From assembly GCA_028694115.1 (NCBI GenBank), contig JAQUUB010000033.1, positions 1-43,638 of the forward strand: DNA of 43,638 nt, in the 5' to 3' direction. Made by a program: the position numbers and the translations under genes. The notes under the pieces are model-generated. The model was not told the DNA's origin. It saw nothing but the letters and a program-made list of their open reading frames with translations, and made no database searches. How positions within the stretch are numbered: position 1 is the first letter of the stretch; each line of letters begins with the position of its first letter. Of the stretch, positions 33,329 to 41,968 are shown in pieces. The DNA comes from Lachnospiraceae bacterium (GTDB lineage: Bacteria; Bacillota_A; Clostridia; Lachnospirales; Lachnospiraceae).

Positions 33329-33380
33329 TTGACAACCTTTTATAACGGGTGTATTCTTAAAACAGTTAGAGGAAACTAAC
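33329..33380 (+). promoter_or_regulatory. Promoter with operator copy F
   Basis: TTGACA (33329-33334), 17 bp, TATTCT (33352-33357), then GTTAG-N6-CTAAC (33365-33380, spacer AGGAAA) at the start point, 30 bp before the ATG at 33410. Confidence 0.8.
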
Positions 33381-33409
33381 AAAAATCAATTCGAAAAGAG
33401 ATGACAGTT

Positions 33410-33646
33410 ATGGGGAGATATTATCGCTTCTCAAAGAAAGTAACAGATGAGCAGGCAAAATTAATAGAAAAGGAAATGAGACAGTTGGAAGATGTGGAAT
33501 CCGTGGAGGTTACAAAAGATTACACTTTTCTAAAGGTTGTTACCAGGGATGATCAGTTTGCAGAGGTAATGAGTATGGCTGTGAATATCTGCAGCAGGCA
33601 CGCAGATGGGACGGAGATTTCTTTTGCTCAATTTGCTACAGCCTGA
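33410..33646 (+). CDS. 78-aa conserved-looking small protein under the metal operator
   Basis: MGRYYRFSKKVTDEQAKLIE starts at the second of two in-frame ATGs (33410), 9 nt after AAAAGAG. The pattern beta-alpha-beta-beta-alpha-beta (VTDEQAKLIEKEMRQLEDVE, SVEVTKDYTFLKVVTRDD, AEVMSMAVNICSRHADGTEI) suggests a ferredoxin-like or HMA-like fold, but there is no CxxC. One Cys (NICSRH) and a His are present. I do not recognise a named family. It has its own promoter with operator F and its own strong terminator, so it is a single-gene unit inserted between the ECF operon and feoA. A metal-handling or regulatory adaptor is a guess from context. Confidence 0.7.
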   Translation: MGRYYRFSKKVTDEQAKLIEKEMRQLEDVESVEVTKDYTFLKVVTRDDQFAEVMSMAVNICSRHADGTEISFAQFATA

Positions 33647-33687
33647 TATTGTCAGTCAAGCCACATGGCAAATACGATTATAAAGAA

Positions 33688-33722
33688 AGGTGTTCATCAT
33701 TGAGTTGATGGACATCTTTTTT
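33688..33722 (+). terminator. Strong intrinsic terminator
   Basis: AGGTGTTCATCA pairs with TGATGGACATCT (12 bp, two G-U pairs, short loop) followed by a T-run (33716-33722). It isolates the 78-aa gene from feoA. Confidence 0.85.
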
Positions 33723-33778
33723 AGATATGCATTTACGGGAAGAATCTATCAAAAGATCTAAAAAATATTGGATTCTGC

Positions 33779-33829
33779 TTGAAATACATGAAAAAAAGTG
33801 TATACTTAAAAACGTTAGCATTGGCTAAC
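33779..33829 (+). promoter_or_regulatory. feoA promoter with operator copy G
   Basis: TTGAAA (33779-33784), 16 bp, TATACT (33801-33806), then GTTAG-N6-CTAAC (33814-33829, spacer CATTGG; the arms extend to GTTAGC-N4-GCTAAC). It is 31 bp before the feoA start. This copy ties the operator series to ferrous iron. Confidence 0.85.
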
Positions 33830-33859
33830 TAAACCCGCCATACAGTGAGGAGACCCACC

Positions 33860-34081
33860 ATGCCATTGAATCTGGTTAAATTAAATGTAGAGTATGTGAT
33901 ACAGAAAATATGCGGTCAGGACAAAATCAGACATCATCTGGAGGTATTGGGAATTACAGAGGGAAGTAAAATTATGGTTTTATCAAAATTTGCAGAGTAC
34001 TATGTGGTTCTTATTAAAGGAAGCAAATTAGGTCTGGACAGACAGCTTGTGCAAAAAATTATTATTAGGGCAGAAGAATAG
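33860..34081 (+). CDS. feoA: FeoA-domain protein (ferrous iron transport accessory)
   Basis: 73 aa from the ATG at 33860 (GAGGAG 7 nt upstream; a frame from 33845 includes that site). MPLNLVKLNVEYVIQKICGQ, then RHHLEVLGITEGSKIMVLSK, YYVVLIKGSKLGLDRQLVQK is the SH3-like FeoA fold, with the LGI-x-EGS turn and the G-S-K-L-G-LD-RQLV end. FeoA partners FeoB in Fe(II) import. No feoB follows; the next gene is a GGDEF-EAL protein 23 bp downstream. Many clostridia carry extra feoA genes apart from feoB. The promoter has a perfect metalloregulator operator. Confidence 0.9.
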   Translation: MPLNLVKLNVEYVIQKICGQDKIRHHLEVLGITEGSKIMVLSKFAEYYVVLIKGSKLGLDRQLVQKIIIRAEE

Positions 34082-34104
34082 AACTGCAGTCTGGAGATAG
34101 CTAT

Positions 34105-36042
34105 ATGGGAAGAAATGGATATAACAAAATTATTTGTCTGATTTTACTTATTTTGTCTGGAGCAAGCATTATTTTGTCTTTTTTTGTATTTATGAATTTA
34201 TTTCAGATGAAAGAGGCAGCAGCTGTAACTGTACGCTATATGGCGCTTTTCGTGCTTGTTTTATTAATACTTCTTTTTACATTTGTGTTGATTCTCTGGG
34301 GGCGAATAAAGGAGATCACCTTAAAAGCATATACCGATGTGACAGGAATTAACAATAAGAAATCTCTCGAAAAGAAGCTGAAGGAACTGGAAGAGCAGGA
34401 TGCCACATTAGATATTGGTATTATGATGTTTGATTTGAACAACCTGAAAGTGATTAATGATACCTATGGACATGATAAGGGAGACGAATTTATTCGCTCC
34501 TTTGCGTCCTGCCTTACCCGTGTTCTAACACAGAACAGTTTTCTGGCACGTTTTGGCGGTGATGAATTTATGATTGTTCAGGAGCAGACCAGTATGGAAG
34601 AACTGAGTCAGATGGCGGATCGTCTGCAGAAGCAGATCAATGACTATAATAAATATACATCCTATCCAATCAGCTATGCTGTGGGTTACGACGTGAGCTA
34701 TAAGAATCATTATTTCCTGATTAACGATCTGATACAGGAAGTGGACAAAAAGATGTATCAGGATAAGCAGTATAGGAAAAGCAGGACAGGTTCACTTGCT
34801 ATTTCTTCAACGAATGTGATTATCAATCAGATGAATGCGATCATGAAGGCGGGAGCACCTGAAACAAAATATGTTCTTACGATGACAGATATTGCAAAAT
34901 TCAATCTGATCAATGCAATCTATGGATATTCTATGGGAAATGAAATCTTGAATGCGGTGAGCATGGAAATCGACAGATTTCCAAATACAATTGAAACTTT
35001 CCGTGTCTATTCTGATGTATTTATCAGTATTGTAGCAATAGGAGCGCAGTTTGAGAAGGACATCTTAAAAAGAATTGTTGACTGTAACCGTAAGGTTGCG
35101 GATGTAGTGGCGTCTCAGTTTTCAGTGGATTATTTTGTACTGAACACAGGAATCTATAAGATTGGTGCAAATGCAGTAGATGAAAAGACTGTATTTAATG
35201 TCAGTGCAGCTCTGCAGGAGGCAAAGAAAAATACGGAACATATCTGTACGTATTCACAAAAAATTGGGCAGAAGAAACTGTTTCAGGCTGAGATCCTGAA
35301 TTCATTTTGGAATGCAATGAATAATAATGAATTTGAATTATATATCCAGCCCAAAATATCTGCACAGACAGAGCAGATTCACAGTGCAGAAGCATTAGTT
35401 CGCTGGTGCAGAAACGGAAAAATCCTGTATTTTCCAGATCAGTTTATTCCGCTTCTTGAAAAATCAGGAGATATTATAGAACTGGATTTCCATATGTGTG
35501 AAAAGGTCTTTCAGTGGCTGCATCAGCGTGAAATGATACAGGAAAAAGTCATGCCGATTTCCGTCAATATTTCCACGGAGCATTTTTATAAACCAGACAG
35601 ACTGATTGAAAAGATCAATGAGCTGCAGCAGCAATACCCAATTCAGCCGGAACATCTGATCTTTGAAATAACAGAAACTGCATATATCAGTCATCTGGAT
35701 GCGGTAAATGATATTATCGATCGACTTCACCAACAGGGCTTTCGCATATCTATGGATGACTTTGGTTCCGGTTATTCGTCGCTCAATACACTGCAGGATG
35801 TCCGATTTGATGAAATTAAAATTGATAAGCAGTTTCTTGCAAATGGATTGACATTTAATGGAAAAATTGTATTGCAGGAAATATTTCATATGTTGAAGCG
35901 TATGCATAAAACAATTGTCTGTGAGGGAGTAGAGACAAAAGAGGCAATTGATTTCCTGGTGGAGATCAACTGCGATGAAATGCAGGGGTACTATTATTAT
36001 AAACCTATGCCAATTCAGAAATTTGAACAGATAATCTTGTAA
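34105..36042 (+). CDS. Membrane-bound GGDEF-EAL protein (c-di-GMP metabolism)
   Basis: 645 aa. Two N-terminal membrane helices (about residues 8-33 and 46-66) are followed by a GGDEF domain with intact FGGDEF at 150-155 and DLNNLKVINDTYGHDKGDEF before it. A second GGDEF-like stretch (about 245-385: YVLTMTDIAKFNLINAIYGY) has lost the motif. The EAL domain begins about residue 405: QPKIS, AEALVRW (Glu429), SVNIS, FEITETAY, MDDFGSGYSS, DEIKIDKQF and CEGVET, all the expected catalytic and metal-binding elements. Both synthesis and breakdown of c-di-GMP are therefore possible. It lies 23 bp after feoA with a weak GGAG site and is likely co-transcribed, suggesting iron control of c-di-GMP. Confidence 0.9.
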   Translation: MGRNGYNKIICLILLILSGASIILSFFVFMNLFQMKEAAAVTVRYMALFVLVLLILLFTFVLILWGRIKEITLKAYTDVTGINNKKSLEKKLKELEEQDATLDIGIMMFDLNNLKVINDTYGHDKGDEFIRSFASCLTRVLTQNSFLARFGGDEFMIVQEQTSMEELSQMADRLQKQINDYNKYTSYPISYAVGYDVSYKNHYFLINDLIQEVDKKMYQDKQYRKSRTGSLAISSTNVIINQMNAIMKAGAPETKYVLTMTDIAKFNLINAIYGYSMGNEILNAVSMEIDRFPNTIETFRVYSDVFISIVAIGAQFEKDILKRIVDCNRKVADVVASQFSVDYFVLNTGIYKIGANAVDEKTVFNVSAALQEAKKNTEHICTYSQKIGQKKLFQAEILNSFWNAMNNNEFELYIQPKISAQTEQIHSAEALVRWCRNGKILYFPDQFIPLLEKSGDIIELDFHMCEKVFQWLHQREMIQEKVMPISVNISTEHFYKPDRLIEKINELQQQYPIQPEHLIFEITETAYISHLDAVNDIIDRLHQQGFRISMDDFGSGYSSLNTLQDVRFDEIKIDKQFLANGLTFNGKIVLQEIFHMLKRMHKTIVCEGVETKEAIDFLVEINCDEMQGYYYYKPMPIQKFEQIIL

Positions 36043-36179
36043 TATGGGTGTGATTACAAGATACTAAATTTTTCCTGGCATTGAGTTGCAGGGCAAAATT
36101 ATTTATGTAGTCCGCAAAAAATATCAAGAATTATACTGCAATTTGCCTTATCATAAAAGAGAAAGGCAGGGTGATTTTT

Positions 36180-37289
36180 TTGAAAGAAATAAAAGAGACT
36201 TTAAAAAGTTTGTGCGGTTCAAGCTATGAAGTGGGGACGAAAATTGGAATTTGGGCTTTGACCAAGCCTAACTTGCTTCAAACGATGTTGATACCACCAA
36301 ACGCTTATCCACAGAACAAAATGACGGAAATCAAAAAGCTGCTGGACGAATATTGTAGTGGCATCAATGAAGAAATCCAAGGTTTTGCAGACACGGTAGG
36401 CGTTTCGGTCGAACAGGTGATTTTCTATTCCATGACTTATTTGGAACGCGGCTGCAGCTTAATGGCTGCTTTGCCGAAAAAAACGAAAAATGGGCATACA
36501 CTTCTTGCAAGAAATTATGATTTTAATGATAGCATGGAAGAAATGTGTTTTGCATACACAGAAATCAAAGGCAAATATCGCCACATTGGCTCTACGTTAA
36601 ATCTTTTTGGGCGTTGCGATGGAATGAATGAACATGGACTCGCCGCTTGTAAAGCCAGCAACGGTCTACCCGTGGGTAATTTTGAAGGCGGTCAGAAAGC
36701 CGGGGTAACAGGTTTTAGCTTCTGGATTGTCATTCGTAGCATTTTGGAAAACTGCAAGAATGTAAAAGAAGCGATTGATTGGACAATGAGCGCTCCCATC
36801 GGCTATAATATCAGCTTAATGGTTGCCGACAAAGACAATCACATTGCGCTTCTGCAATGTATGGACGGTCATAAAGCCTATCGGATTTTAGAGGCGGAAA
36901 GTGCAGAAACCTATCTGAGTGCCACGAATCATACTATTTTGGAAGAAATAAAGCCTTATGAAAAAATGGTGATTGACAGCTCTCAGGTTCGCAACAGTAG
37001 AATTACAGAAGTTTTTGAAAATAATGATAAGGTGTCCAAAAATGACTTGAAAGAATTATTATCCACCTCCTATCCAAATGGTTTGTGCTGTCATTATTAT
37101 GAGGAGTTTTTCGGAACTTTGCGTTCCATGATTTTTGATGTTACAGACCAAACCGTTGAAATGACCTTCGGTTCTCCACAGACAAATCAGTGGCAGCTAT
37201 TTTCTGTAAAACCATTGGAGGAAAAGGAGCTTAGTGTCTTGCTTCCCCAAGAAAAAGCAAGTCCGGACTTTTATAAAATTAACGAATAA
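36180..37289 (+). CDS. C45-type autoproteolytic acyltransferase/amidohydrolase (Ntn hydrolase)
   Basis: About 369 aa. The TTG at 36180 (LKEIKETLKSLCGSSYEVGT) has AGGCAGGGTGA just upstream; a GTG at 36171 in that site would add three codons. ERGCSLMAALPKKTKNGH holds the Gly-Cys pair where Ntn hydrolases self-cleave to expose the nucleophilic Cys, and LLARNYDFND follows as in acyl-CoA:6-APA acyltransferase and choloylglycine-hydrolase relatives. NLFGRCDGMNEHGLAA, SATNH and GTLRSMIFDV are further family stretches. It is cytosolic by sequence. Substrate unknown; relatives cleave linear amides or peptides. No metal operator is seen. The AraC-GyrI regulator 18 bp downstream is probably in the same operon. 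Confidence 0.75.
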   Translation: MKEIKETLKSLCGSSYEVGTKIGIWALTKPNLLQTMLIPPNAYPQNKMTEIKKLLDEYCSGINEEIQGFADTVGVSVEQVIFYSMTYLERGCSLMAALPKKTKNGHTLLARNYDFNDSMEEMCFAYTEIKGKYRHIGSTLNLFGRCDGMNEHGLAACKASNGLPVGNFEGGQKAGVTGFSFWIVIRSILENCKNVKEAIDWTMSAPIGYNISLMVADKDNHIALLQCMDGHKAYRILEAESAETYLSATNHTILEEIKPYEKMVIDSSQVRNSRITEVFENNDKVSKNDLKELLSTSYPNGLCCHYYEEFFGTLRSMIFDVTDQTVEMTFGSPQTNQWQLFSVKPLEEKELSVLLPQEKASPDFYKINE

Positions 37290-37307
37290 AGAAGGGGGGA
37301 ACTGCAA

Positions 37308-38183
37308 TTGGAATATCAACAAGCGATTGGCAAAGCCATTGTATTTATCGAGAATCATTTAAATGAGTCGATCAAGGCTTCTGATGTTGCAGGTGAAGTT
37401 GACTACTCCTACTATCATTTTCACCGATATTTCAGTGCTGTTATGGGAGAAAGCATTGGAAGCTATATCCGAAGCAGACGGCTGACTCAGGCGGCATGGG
37501 AATTGGTGCACACAGAAAAAAGAGTATTGGATATTGGGCTTTCCTTCTACTTTGAATCGGCGGAAAGTTTTGCGAGAGCATTCAAGAGTAGATATGGCAT
37601 AACCCCAACTGCATATCGAAAAAATGGTGTTGATACTTTAATTTCTTCCCGAAAACCCATACCGCCAAACAAGATTGATTTGCTTAAATACTCTGACTTA
37701 AAACCGGAAATTACGATGATTTCTTCCACACATATTTTAGGAATACGTTTTGAAACCAGTATTGATGAAAACTGCAGTGTATCTATGTGGGAAAAACTGA
37801 ATCAGCAAATCACTGTATTCAATGACCCGCAGCTTTCTTTTTGCCGCAGATATGAGATTTATGAGGTAGCTGATTCTTGTTCTGCTCAATCCTTCGGTGG
37901 CGATTGCAGCATCAATGCTTTTATCGGGATGGAATATCCCGGTAAAAGCAAAACAGATTATGGATTGCAGGAAAAGGAACTGAGCGAAGGTAAATACGCC
38001 AAATTTGTTCATGTTGGAACCGTGGATACGCTCTTGAACACTTACCAATATATTTGGAGTGTCTGGTTCCCCAAGAGCGGATACGAGCTTGCAGAACAAG
38101 ATGATTTTGAGTGCTATACGGAACGCTTTTTGGGTCCGAATAATCCGAATTCTCAAATTGATATTTATTTTCCAGTAAAATAA
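37308..38183 (+). CDS. AraC-family regulator with GyrI-like effector-binding domain
   Basis: 291 aa, TTG start at 37308 (LEYQQAIGKAIVFIENHLNE) with AAGGGGGGAA upstream. Residues 1-105 are the double HTH: SIKASDVAGEVDYSYYHFHR, then DIGLSFYFESAESFARAFKS and YGITPTAYRK. The rest (from about 130) is a GyrI/AraC_E_bind domain: HILGIRFETSIDEN, RRYEIYEVADSC, GKYAKFVHVGTVDTLLNTY and ending QIDIYFPVK. This is the MarA/Rob/SoxS-type arrangement with a multidrug-like ligand domain. It follows the amidohydrolase gene by 18 bp and may regulate it. Confidence 0.9.
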   Translation: MEYQQAIGKAIVFIENHLNESIKASDVAGEVDYSYYHFHRYFSAVMGESIGSYIRSRRLTQAAWELVHTEKRVLDIGLSFYFESAESFARAFKSRYGITPTAYRKNGVDTLISSRKPIPPNKIDLLKYSDLKPEITMISSTHILGIRFETSIDENCSVSMWEKLNQQITVFNDPQLSFCRRYEIYEVADSCSAQSFGGDCSINAFIGMEYPGKSKTDYGLQEKELSEGKYAKFVHVGTVDTLLNTYQYIWSVWFPKSGYELAEQDDFECYTERFLGPNNPNSQIDIYFPVK

Positions 38184-38189
38184 TAGCGT

Positions 38190-38618
38190 GGATTGCAGAC
38201 GTATAAGTTCACCCACTCGTAGTACTGAAGAATAGAGTAACGCAATAATAGCTTTATTACGGATATGGGTGGCAGTATCAATCAGTGTCTCAACTTCCGT
38301 CAATGAAAGAACTGTTGGAAGTTTTGTATCTAATTTCATCCTTGGAACGAAATCCTGATCCCAGGGAATATGAAGAACATGTTTATATAAGAAACAAATG
38401 GAAGAATTGTAAAAGTTACAAGTAGAAGCTGCAATTCCCTTGCTTCTTTTAAATAGAATGAATTCTCTGGCATCCTGCAAAGTAAGTTCTTCCATAGGTT
38501 TATTACCTGTCCATTGCATAAGGACTTTGATGTTTGCGGGATAGGTTTCTGCCGTTCGTGATGAACGATTTCGTACAAGGTATTCTTCTTTTAAATGTTT
38601 AAAATATTTTTCGTACAT
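38190..38618 (-). pseudogene. Tyrosine recombinase (phage integrase) 5' fragment
   Basis: From an ATG at 38618 with GGAGG upstream, about 140 codons encode a SAM-like core-binding domain (YEKYFKHLKEEYLVRNRSSR, LTLQDAREFILFKRSKG, STCNFYNSSICFLYKH) and the first strand of the catalytic domain, reaching LYSSVLRVGELIRL with Arg I. Beyond 38190 the frame is only the antisense of the AraC-GyrI gene. The other catalytic residues (His-x-x-Arg and Tyr) are lost, so it cannot be active. It marks a former mobile element whose 3' part was deleted. Confidence 0.8.
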
Positions 38619-38624
38619 AAAAAT

Positions 38625-38672
38625 CCTCCGTGTAAAATCAGTAGTTAATAAATAACACTGCTTACACGGAGG
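38625..38672. repeat. Inverted repeat upstream of the integrase fragment
   Basis: CCTCCGTGTAA (38625-38635) and TTACACGGAGG (38662-38672) are perfect 11-bp arms 26 bp apart. The left arm overlaps the integrase ribosome binding site. It may be an element end, a recombinase site or a translation-control hairpin. Confidence 0.6.
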
Positions 38673-39401
38673 TGGATTATCATAATAAAAGTGCTTGAAA
38701 AACAAGCCCCTAGATTGTATTATTTTCATAGTGGTGGCAATGTCGATCCTGTTTGATTTTTTTTGTGGTGATTTAACAATACTACTTTTACAGAAATTGA
38801 TTTATCAATTAGTATTGATGGTACAAAACAAACTAATGAACTCAACAGAAGAGAAAAGTCGGGAAATGATTATTATGAAAATGCTTTCATACATTGATTA
38901 GAAAATAAGAGTTATATATTTGTTCATTGAATAACTCTTACGGTGTGTTAGGTTTCTGTGTAAAATATTTTATTATATGAGTCTCACTATTAGCAAAATA
39001 AGTAAGTTTACGTACGTAAGTTAATTTATATAAGACAAAAACATGTGGGAACCTTGCACGCCGTTATGATTTATAGCACCAGTTTGCTTTACCAGAAGAT
39101 TCCGGCGACTTTTGGCTACAAAGTATTTGAGATTGAGAGCATTAAATAGTTTACAGATGACTGGGCAGGTCAGTGGATATCGTTGCCAATTAATGAGGAC
39201 TTGCTGTTCTTGGAAATAAAGATTGCGTTGGAGAAAGCATTGTATAAGACATGACAAAGAAGTAAAATCTTTGGCTTTTTATATGGCTTCAACAACTTGT
39301 CAAATAGCACAACAGGTTAATTTTATATCATATAGTTTCAATGAAATTTTACATTATACTTAATAGTATTTTTATAGATAAAGCGAAAGGAACCTATTAT
39401 A
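38673..39401. other. 730-bp AT-rich stretch with decayed coding traces
   Basis: No intact gene. A 68-codon plus frame (38695-38901, MKNKPLDCIIFIVVAMSILF...) is hydrophobic at its start but has no clear ribosome site. Around 39067-39255 two pieces of one frame, MIYSTSLLYQKIPATFGYKV and FTDDWAGQWISLPINEDLLF, are split by a TAG, suggesting a dead gene of unknown family. A short promoter-like region precedes the ABC gene at 39402. Confidence 0.4.
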
Positions 39402-40064
39402 ATGAAAGTATTACAAGTAAAAGGATTACGAAAATATTATGGAAAAGAACCTAATCTTATAAAAGCTTTAGATAATGTTGACATGTCTGTTGAGAATGGA
39501 GAATTTCTTGCCATAGTAGGGCCTTCAGGTAGTGGAAAGTCAACTTTATTACACATGATAGGAGGAATAGATACACCGACAGCTGGGTACGTTGAAATAG
39601 AAAATAGGAAATTAGAAGGGGATAGTGATGCTCTGACTATATTTAGGCGGAAACATATAGGATTTATCTTTCAAGATTTTAATTTAATACCAGTAATTAA
39701 TGTCTATCATAATATAGTCCTTCCTCTTAATTTAGATGGAAAAGAACCTGAACAAGACTTTTTGGATGAAATTCTATCTTGTTTGGATTTAAAAGATAAA
39801 GTGGACAGAATGCCGGGAAGTTTATCTGGTGGCCAACAACAGAGGGTAGCAATTGCCAGAGCCTTGGTTACTAAGCCGTCAATTATTCTTGCCGACGAAC
39901 CAACAGGAAACTTAGATAGTGAAACAAGTGAAAAGGTAGTTCGTTTGTTGAAACATACAAGTAATAAATATCAGCAGACAATAATAATGATTACGCACAA
40001 TCTTGATGTTGCAAAGAAAGCAGATAGAATTATTGAAATACGAGATGGAAGAATCATGAATTGA
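39402..40064 (+). CDS. ABC transporter ATPase, MacB/BceA-like
   Basis: 220 aa. Start MKVLQVKGLRKYYGKEPNLI, a Tyr A-loop, Walker A (IVGPSGSGKSTLL), Q-loop FIFQDFNLIPVINVYHNIVL, signature SLSGGQQQRVAIA, Walker B (IILADEPTGNLD) and H-loop (IMITHNLDVA) define the LolD/MacB/BceA family. It pairs with the FtsX-like permease 9 bp downstream. Such pairs commonly give resistance to bacitracin, lantibiotics or other antimicrobial peptides, or detach lipoproteins; no two-component system is seen beside it. The gene and its partner are far more AT-rich than the rest of the window, pointing to separate acquisition. Confidence 0.9.
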   Translation: MKVLQVKGLRKYYGKEPNLIKALDNVDMSVENGEFLAIVGPSGSGKSTLLHMIGGIDTPTAGYVEIENRKLEGDSDALTIFRRKHIGFIFQDFNLIPVINVYHNIVLPLNLDGKEPEQDFLDEILSCLDLKDKVDRMPGSLSGGQQQRVAIARALVTKPSIILADEPTGNLDSETSEKVVRLLKHTSNKYQQTIIMITHNLDVAKKADRIIEIRDGRIMN

Positions 40065-40073
40065 GAGGATATC

Positions 40074-41882
40074 ATGAACATGAAAAAAGGTATAGAAGAG
40101 AAAGCACTAGAAATAGTTTCCAAGAATCGTATACAAAAAGACAGATTAAAGAATAAATTAGTAGGAATTATAATTTTTGCATCAACTTATTTATTATGTT
40201 TTTCAACAATGTTTTTTTTAAATACGTTTTATGAAATGAAGAATATTTCTGAAAACAGAGGACAGGTAGTTGGAGTTATGTTAGTAATTGTTATAATAAT
40301 AGCATTGTCTTCTGGTACAGCAATTCGTAGCATTATATATATATCATTTATTCAACAAACAAAAGAATTTGCTAAGTTAAAAATGTTGGGAGCAGTAAAA
40401 AAACAATTAAAGAAGTTAGTAATAATTGAGCGAAGAAACCTAATCAAAAAAAGCGTACCTCTTGCAACTATTTTGGCAATAGTATCATCACTATTTGTTC
40501 CGGGAAAAAATTATTTAATTAGTATATTGGGATTTATTCTTGCAGATGGTTTTATTTTATGTGTAGTTGTACTTGCATACAAAAAATCAATTCATTTAGT
40601 GGAACAAGTATCACCAATAGAAGTAGTACAAGGAATGAATAATTTAAAAATAACACGTGAAGATAAGGGAAAAGCATTTCTCTCTCCGTTGCCTCTTGCG
40701 TTTTGCTATGCAACTGAATCTACGAGGCAATTCAAAAGAATACTTTTATCTTTAACATTAAGTGGAATACTTATGTTTTCAGTTTTTAGTGTTATGAAAT
40801 CAATAGATATAGAACAGTTGGCAAGTTATCCTTTTTTAGAGGAAAGTAGTTATATTCTGTCATTAAATTCTGATTTACTAAAAGAAGAAGATGACTATAG
40901 TTATAATGAGTTGATGGAAAATAATCCAATGACAGATGAATTGTACACTGAAATTTGTGGGTATGACGATTTAGAGAATATATATAGATTGAAAATTTTG
41001 GAATGCGAAGTTATAAATCCTAAGACTAACGAAATAACAGATATTGAAGGAATAGAAAGTATTTTAAATTATAAAGAATTTGAAAAAAAAATAACAAAAG
41101 GTGATATGCCAGTTTCAGTATCAGATTCTGAAGATATTCCGGTAATAGTAAATATTTCTGCTCCTTCATATAATAGTGAGGGGCTATCATTGAATATTGG
41201 AGATAGATTGTCTATAGTATATACTCAAGGAAAACAAAGTCAAAACAAAAATTTGTATATCAGCGGTTTTATAGAAGAAGAAAATACTCCAACAGTGTTA
41301 TTTACTAGTGATATGAACATTAGTAAATTAACAAACATAAATTGTGATTTGAATTGGTATATTTGTACAAGTTCTGATAAAATGGGAAAAAAACTGGAAA
41401 ACATTGTGAGTAGAGATAATAGATTAAGTTTAATTTCAAAGAAGACGGTTGTAAAAGAATATAAATCCTATTTTGATAATTTTATAACAGCAATAACTAT
41501 ATTCGTTGTTATTGCAAGTGTATTTGCGTTCCTTAACTTATTCAATGTGTGTATTGTTAACGTTATTATAAGACAAAAGGAGTATACAATATTTGAATCC
41601 ATAGGTATGACTAAAAAACAAATAGAAAAAATGATAGTATATGAAAGTTTAATTTATATATTGCCTGCATTTGTTGCTAGCTGTATACTAGGAATTCCAA
41701 TAGGAATTTTCATATGTAATAAAATAGCTGAAATTTCAGGTGTTTTTTATATTCACTATAATTTCCCAATACTGTTTATATTAGTATATACTATGTTTAT
41801 AATAGCCATTCAGCAAGTAATTGTGAAATATCAGAATACTATAATTTTTAAGGATTCAATAGTAGATAGACTTCGTAAATAG
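40074..41882 (+). CDS. FtsX-like ABC permease, BceB-type
   Basis: 602 aa, starting at 40074 (MNMKKGIEEKALEIVSKNRI; a second ATG is at 40080). One N-terminal helix (about 27-50), then a helix pair, EFAKLKMLGAVKKQLKKLVI (the FtsX-type cytoplasmic loop), helices near 130-170 and 215-235, a large extracellular domain of about 220 residues, and three C-terminal helices with a second REYTIFESIGMTKKQ-like loop (RQKEYTIFESIGMTKKQIEK). This is the FtsX/BceB layout, slightly shorter than typical BceB. The large outer loop would sense or bind the peptide. It forms a two-gene operon with the preceding ATPase. Confidence 0.85.
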   Translation: MNMKKGIEEKALEIVSKNRIQKDRLKNKLVGIIIFASTYLLCFSTMFFLNTFYEMKNISENRGQVVGVMLVIVIIIALSSGTAIRSIIYISFIQQTKEFAKLKMLGAVKKQLKKLVIIERRNLIKKSVPLATILAIVSSLFVPGKNYLISILGFILADGFILCVVVLAYKKSIHLVEQVSPIEVVQGMNNLKITREDKGKAFLSPLPLAFCYATESTRQFKRILLSLTLSGILMFSVFSVMKSIDIEQLASYPFLEESSYILSLNSDLLKEEDDYSYNELMENNPMTDELYTEICGYDDLENIYRLKILECEVINPKTNEITDIEGIESILNYKEFEKKITKGDMPVSVSDSEDIPVIVNISAPSYNSEGLSLNIGDRLSIVYTQGKQSQNKNLYISGFIEEENTPTVLFTSDMNISKLTNINCDLNWYICTSSDKMGKKLENIVSRDNRLSLISKKTVVKEYKSYFDNFITAITIFVVIASVFAFLNLFNVCIVNVIIRQKEYTIFESIGMTKKQIEKMIVYESLIYILPAFVASCILGIPIGIFICNKIAEISGVFYIHYNFPILFILVYTMFIIAIQQVIVKYQNTIIFKDSIVDRLRK

Positions 41883-41968
41883 GAAAATTGCTTTTAGAAT
41901 AGGTTTTGATGATTATAAAAACGGTTTCAAATTTATGTAAATGAAAAATGTATTAATGGAACTAACTA

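Noticed and set aside
37737..38189. Continuation of the integrase frame to 330 codons
   Set aside because: This part is the antisense of the AraC-GyrI gene and has no recombinase motifs.
38695..38901. 68-codon frame with a hydrophobic start, possible small membrane peptide next to a Bce-like transporter
   Set aside because: No ribosome site, no conserved motif and stop-broken surroundings; not enough to call a bacteriocin or immunity peptide.
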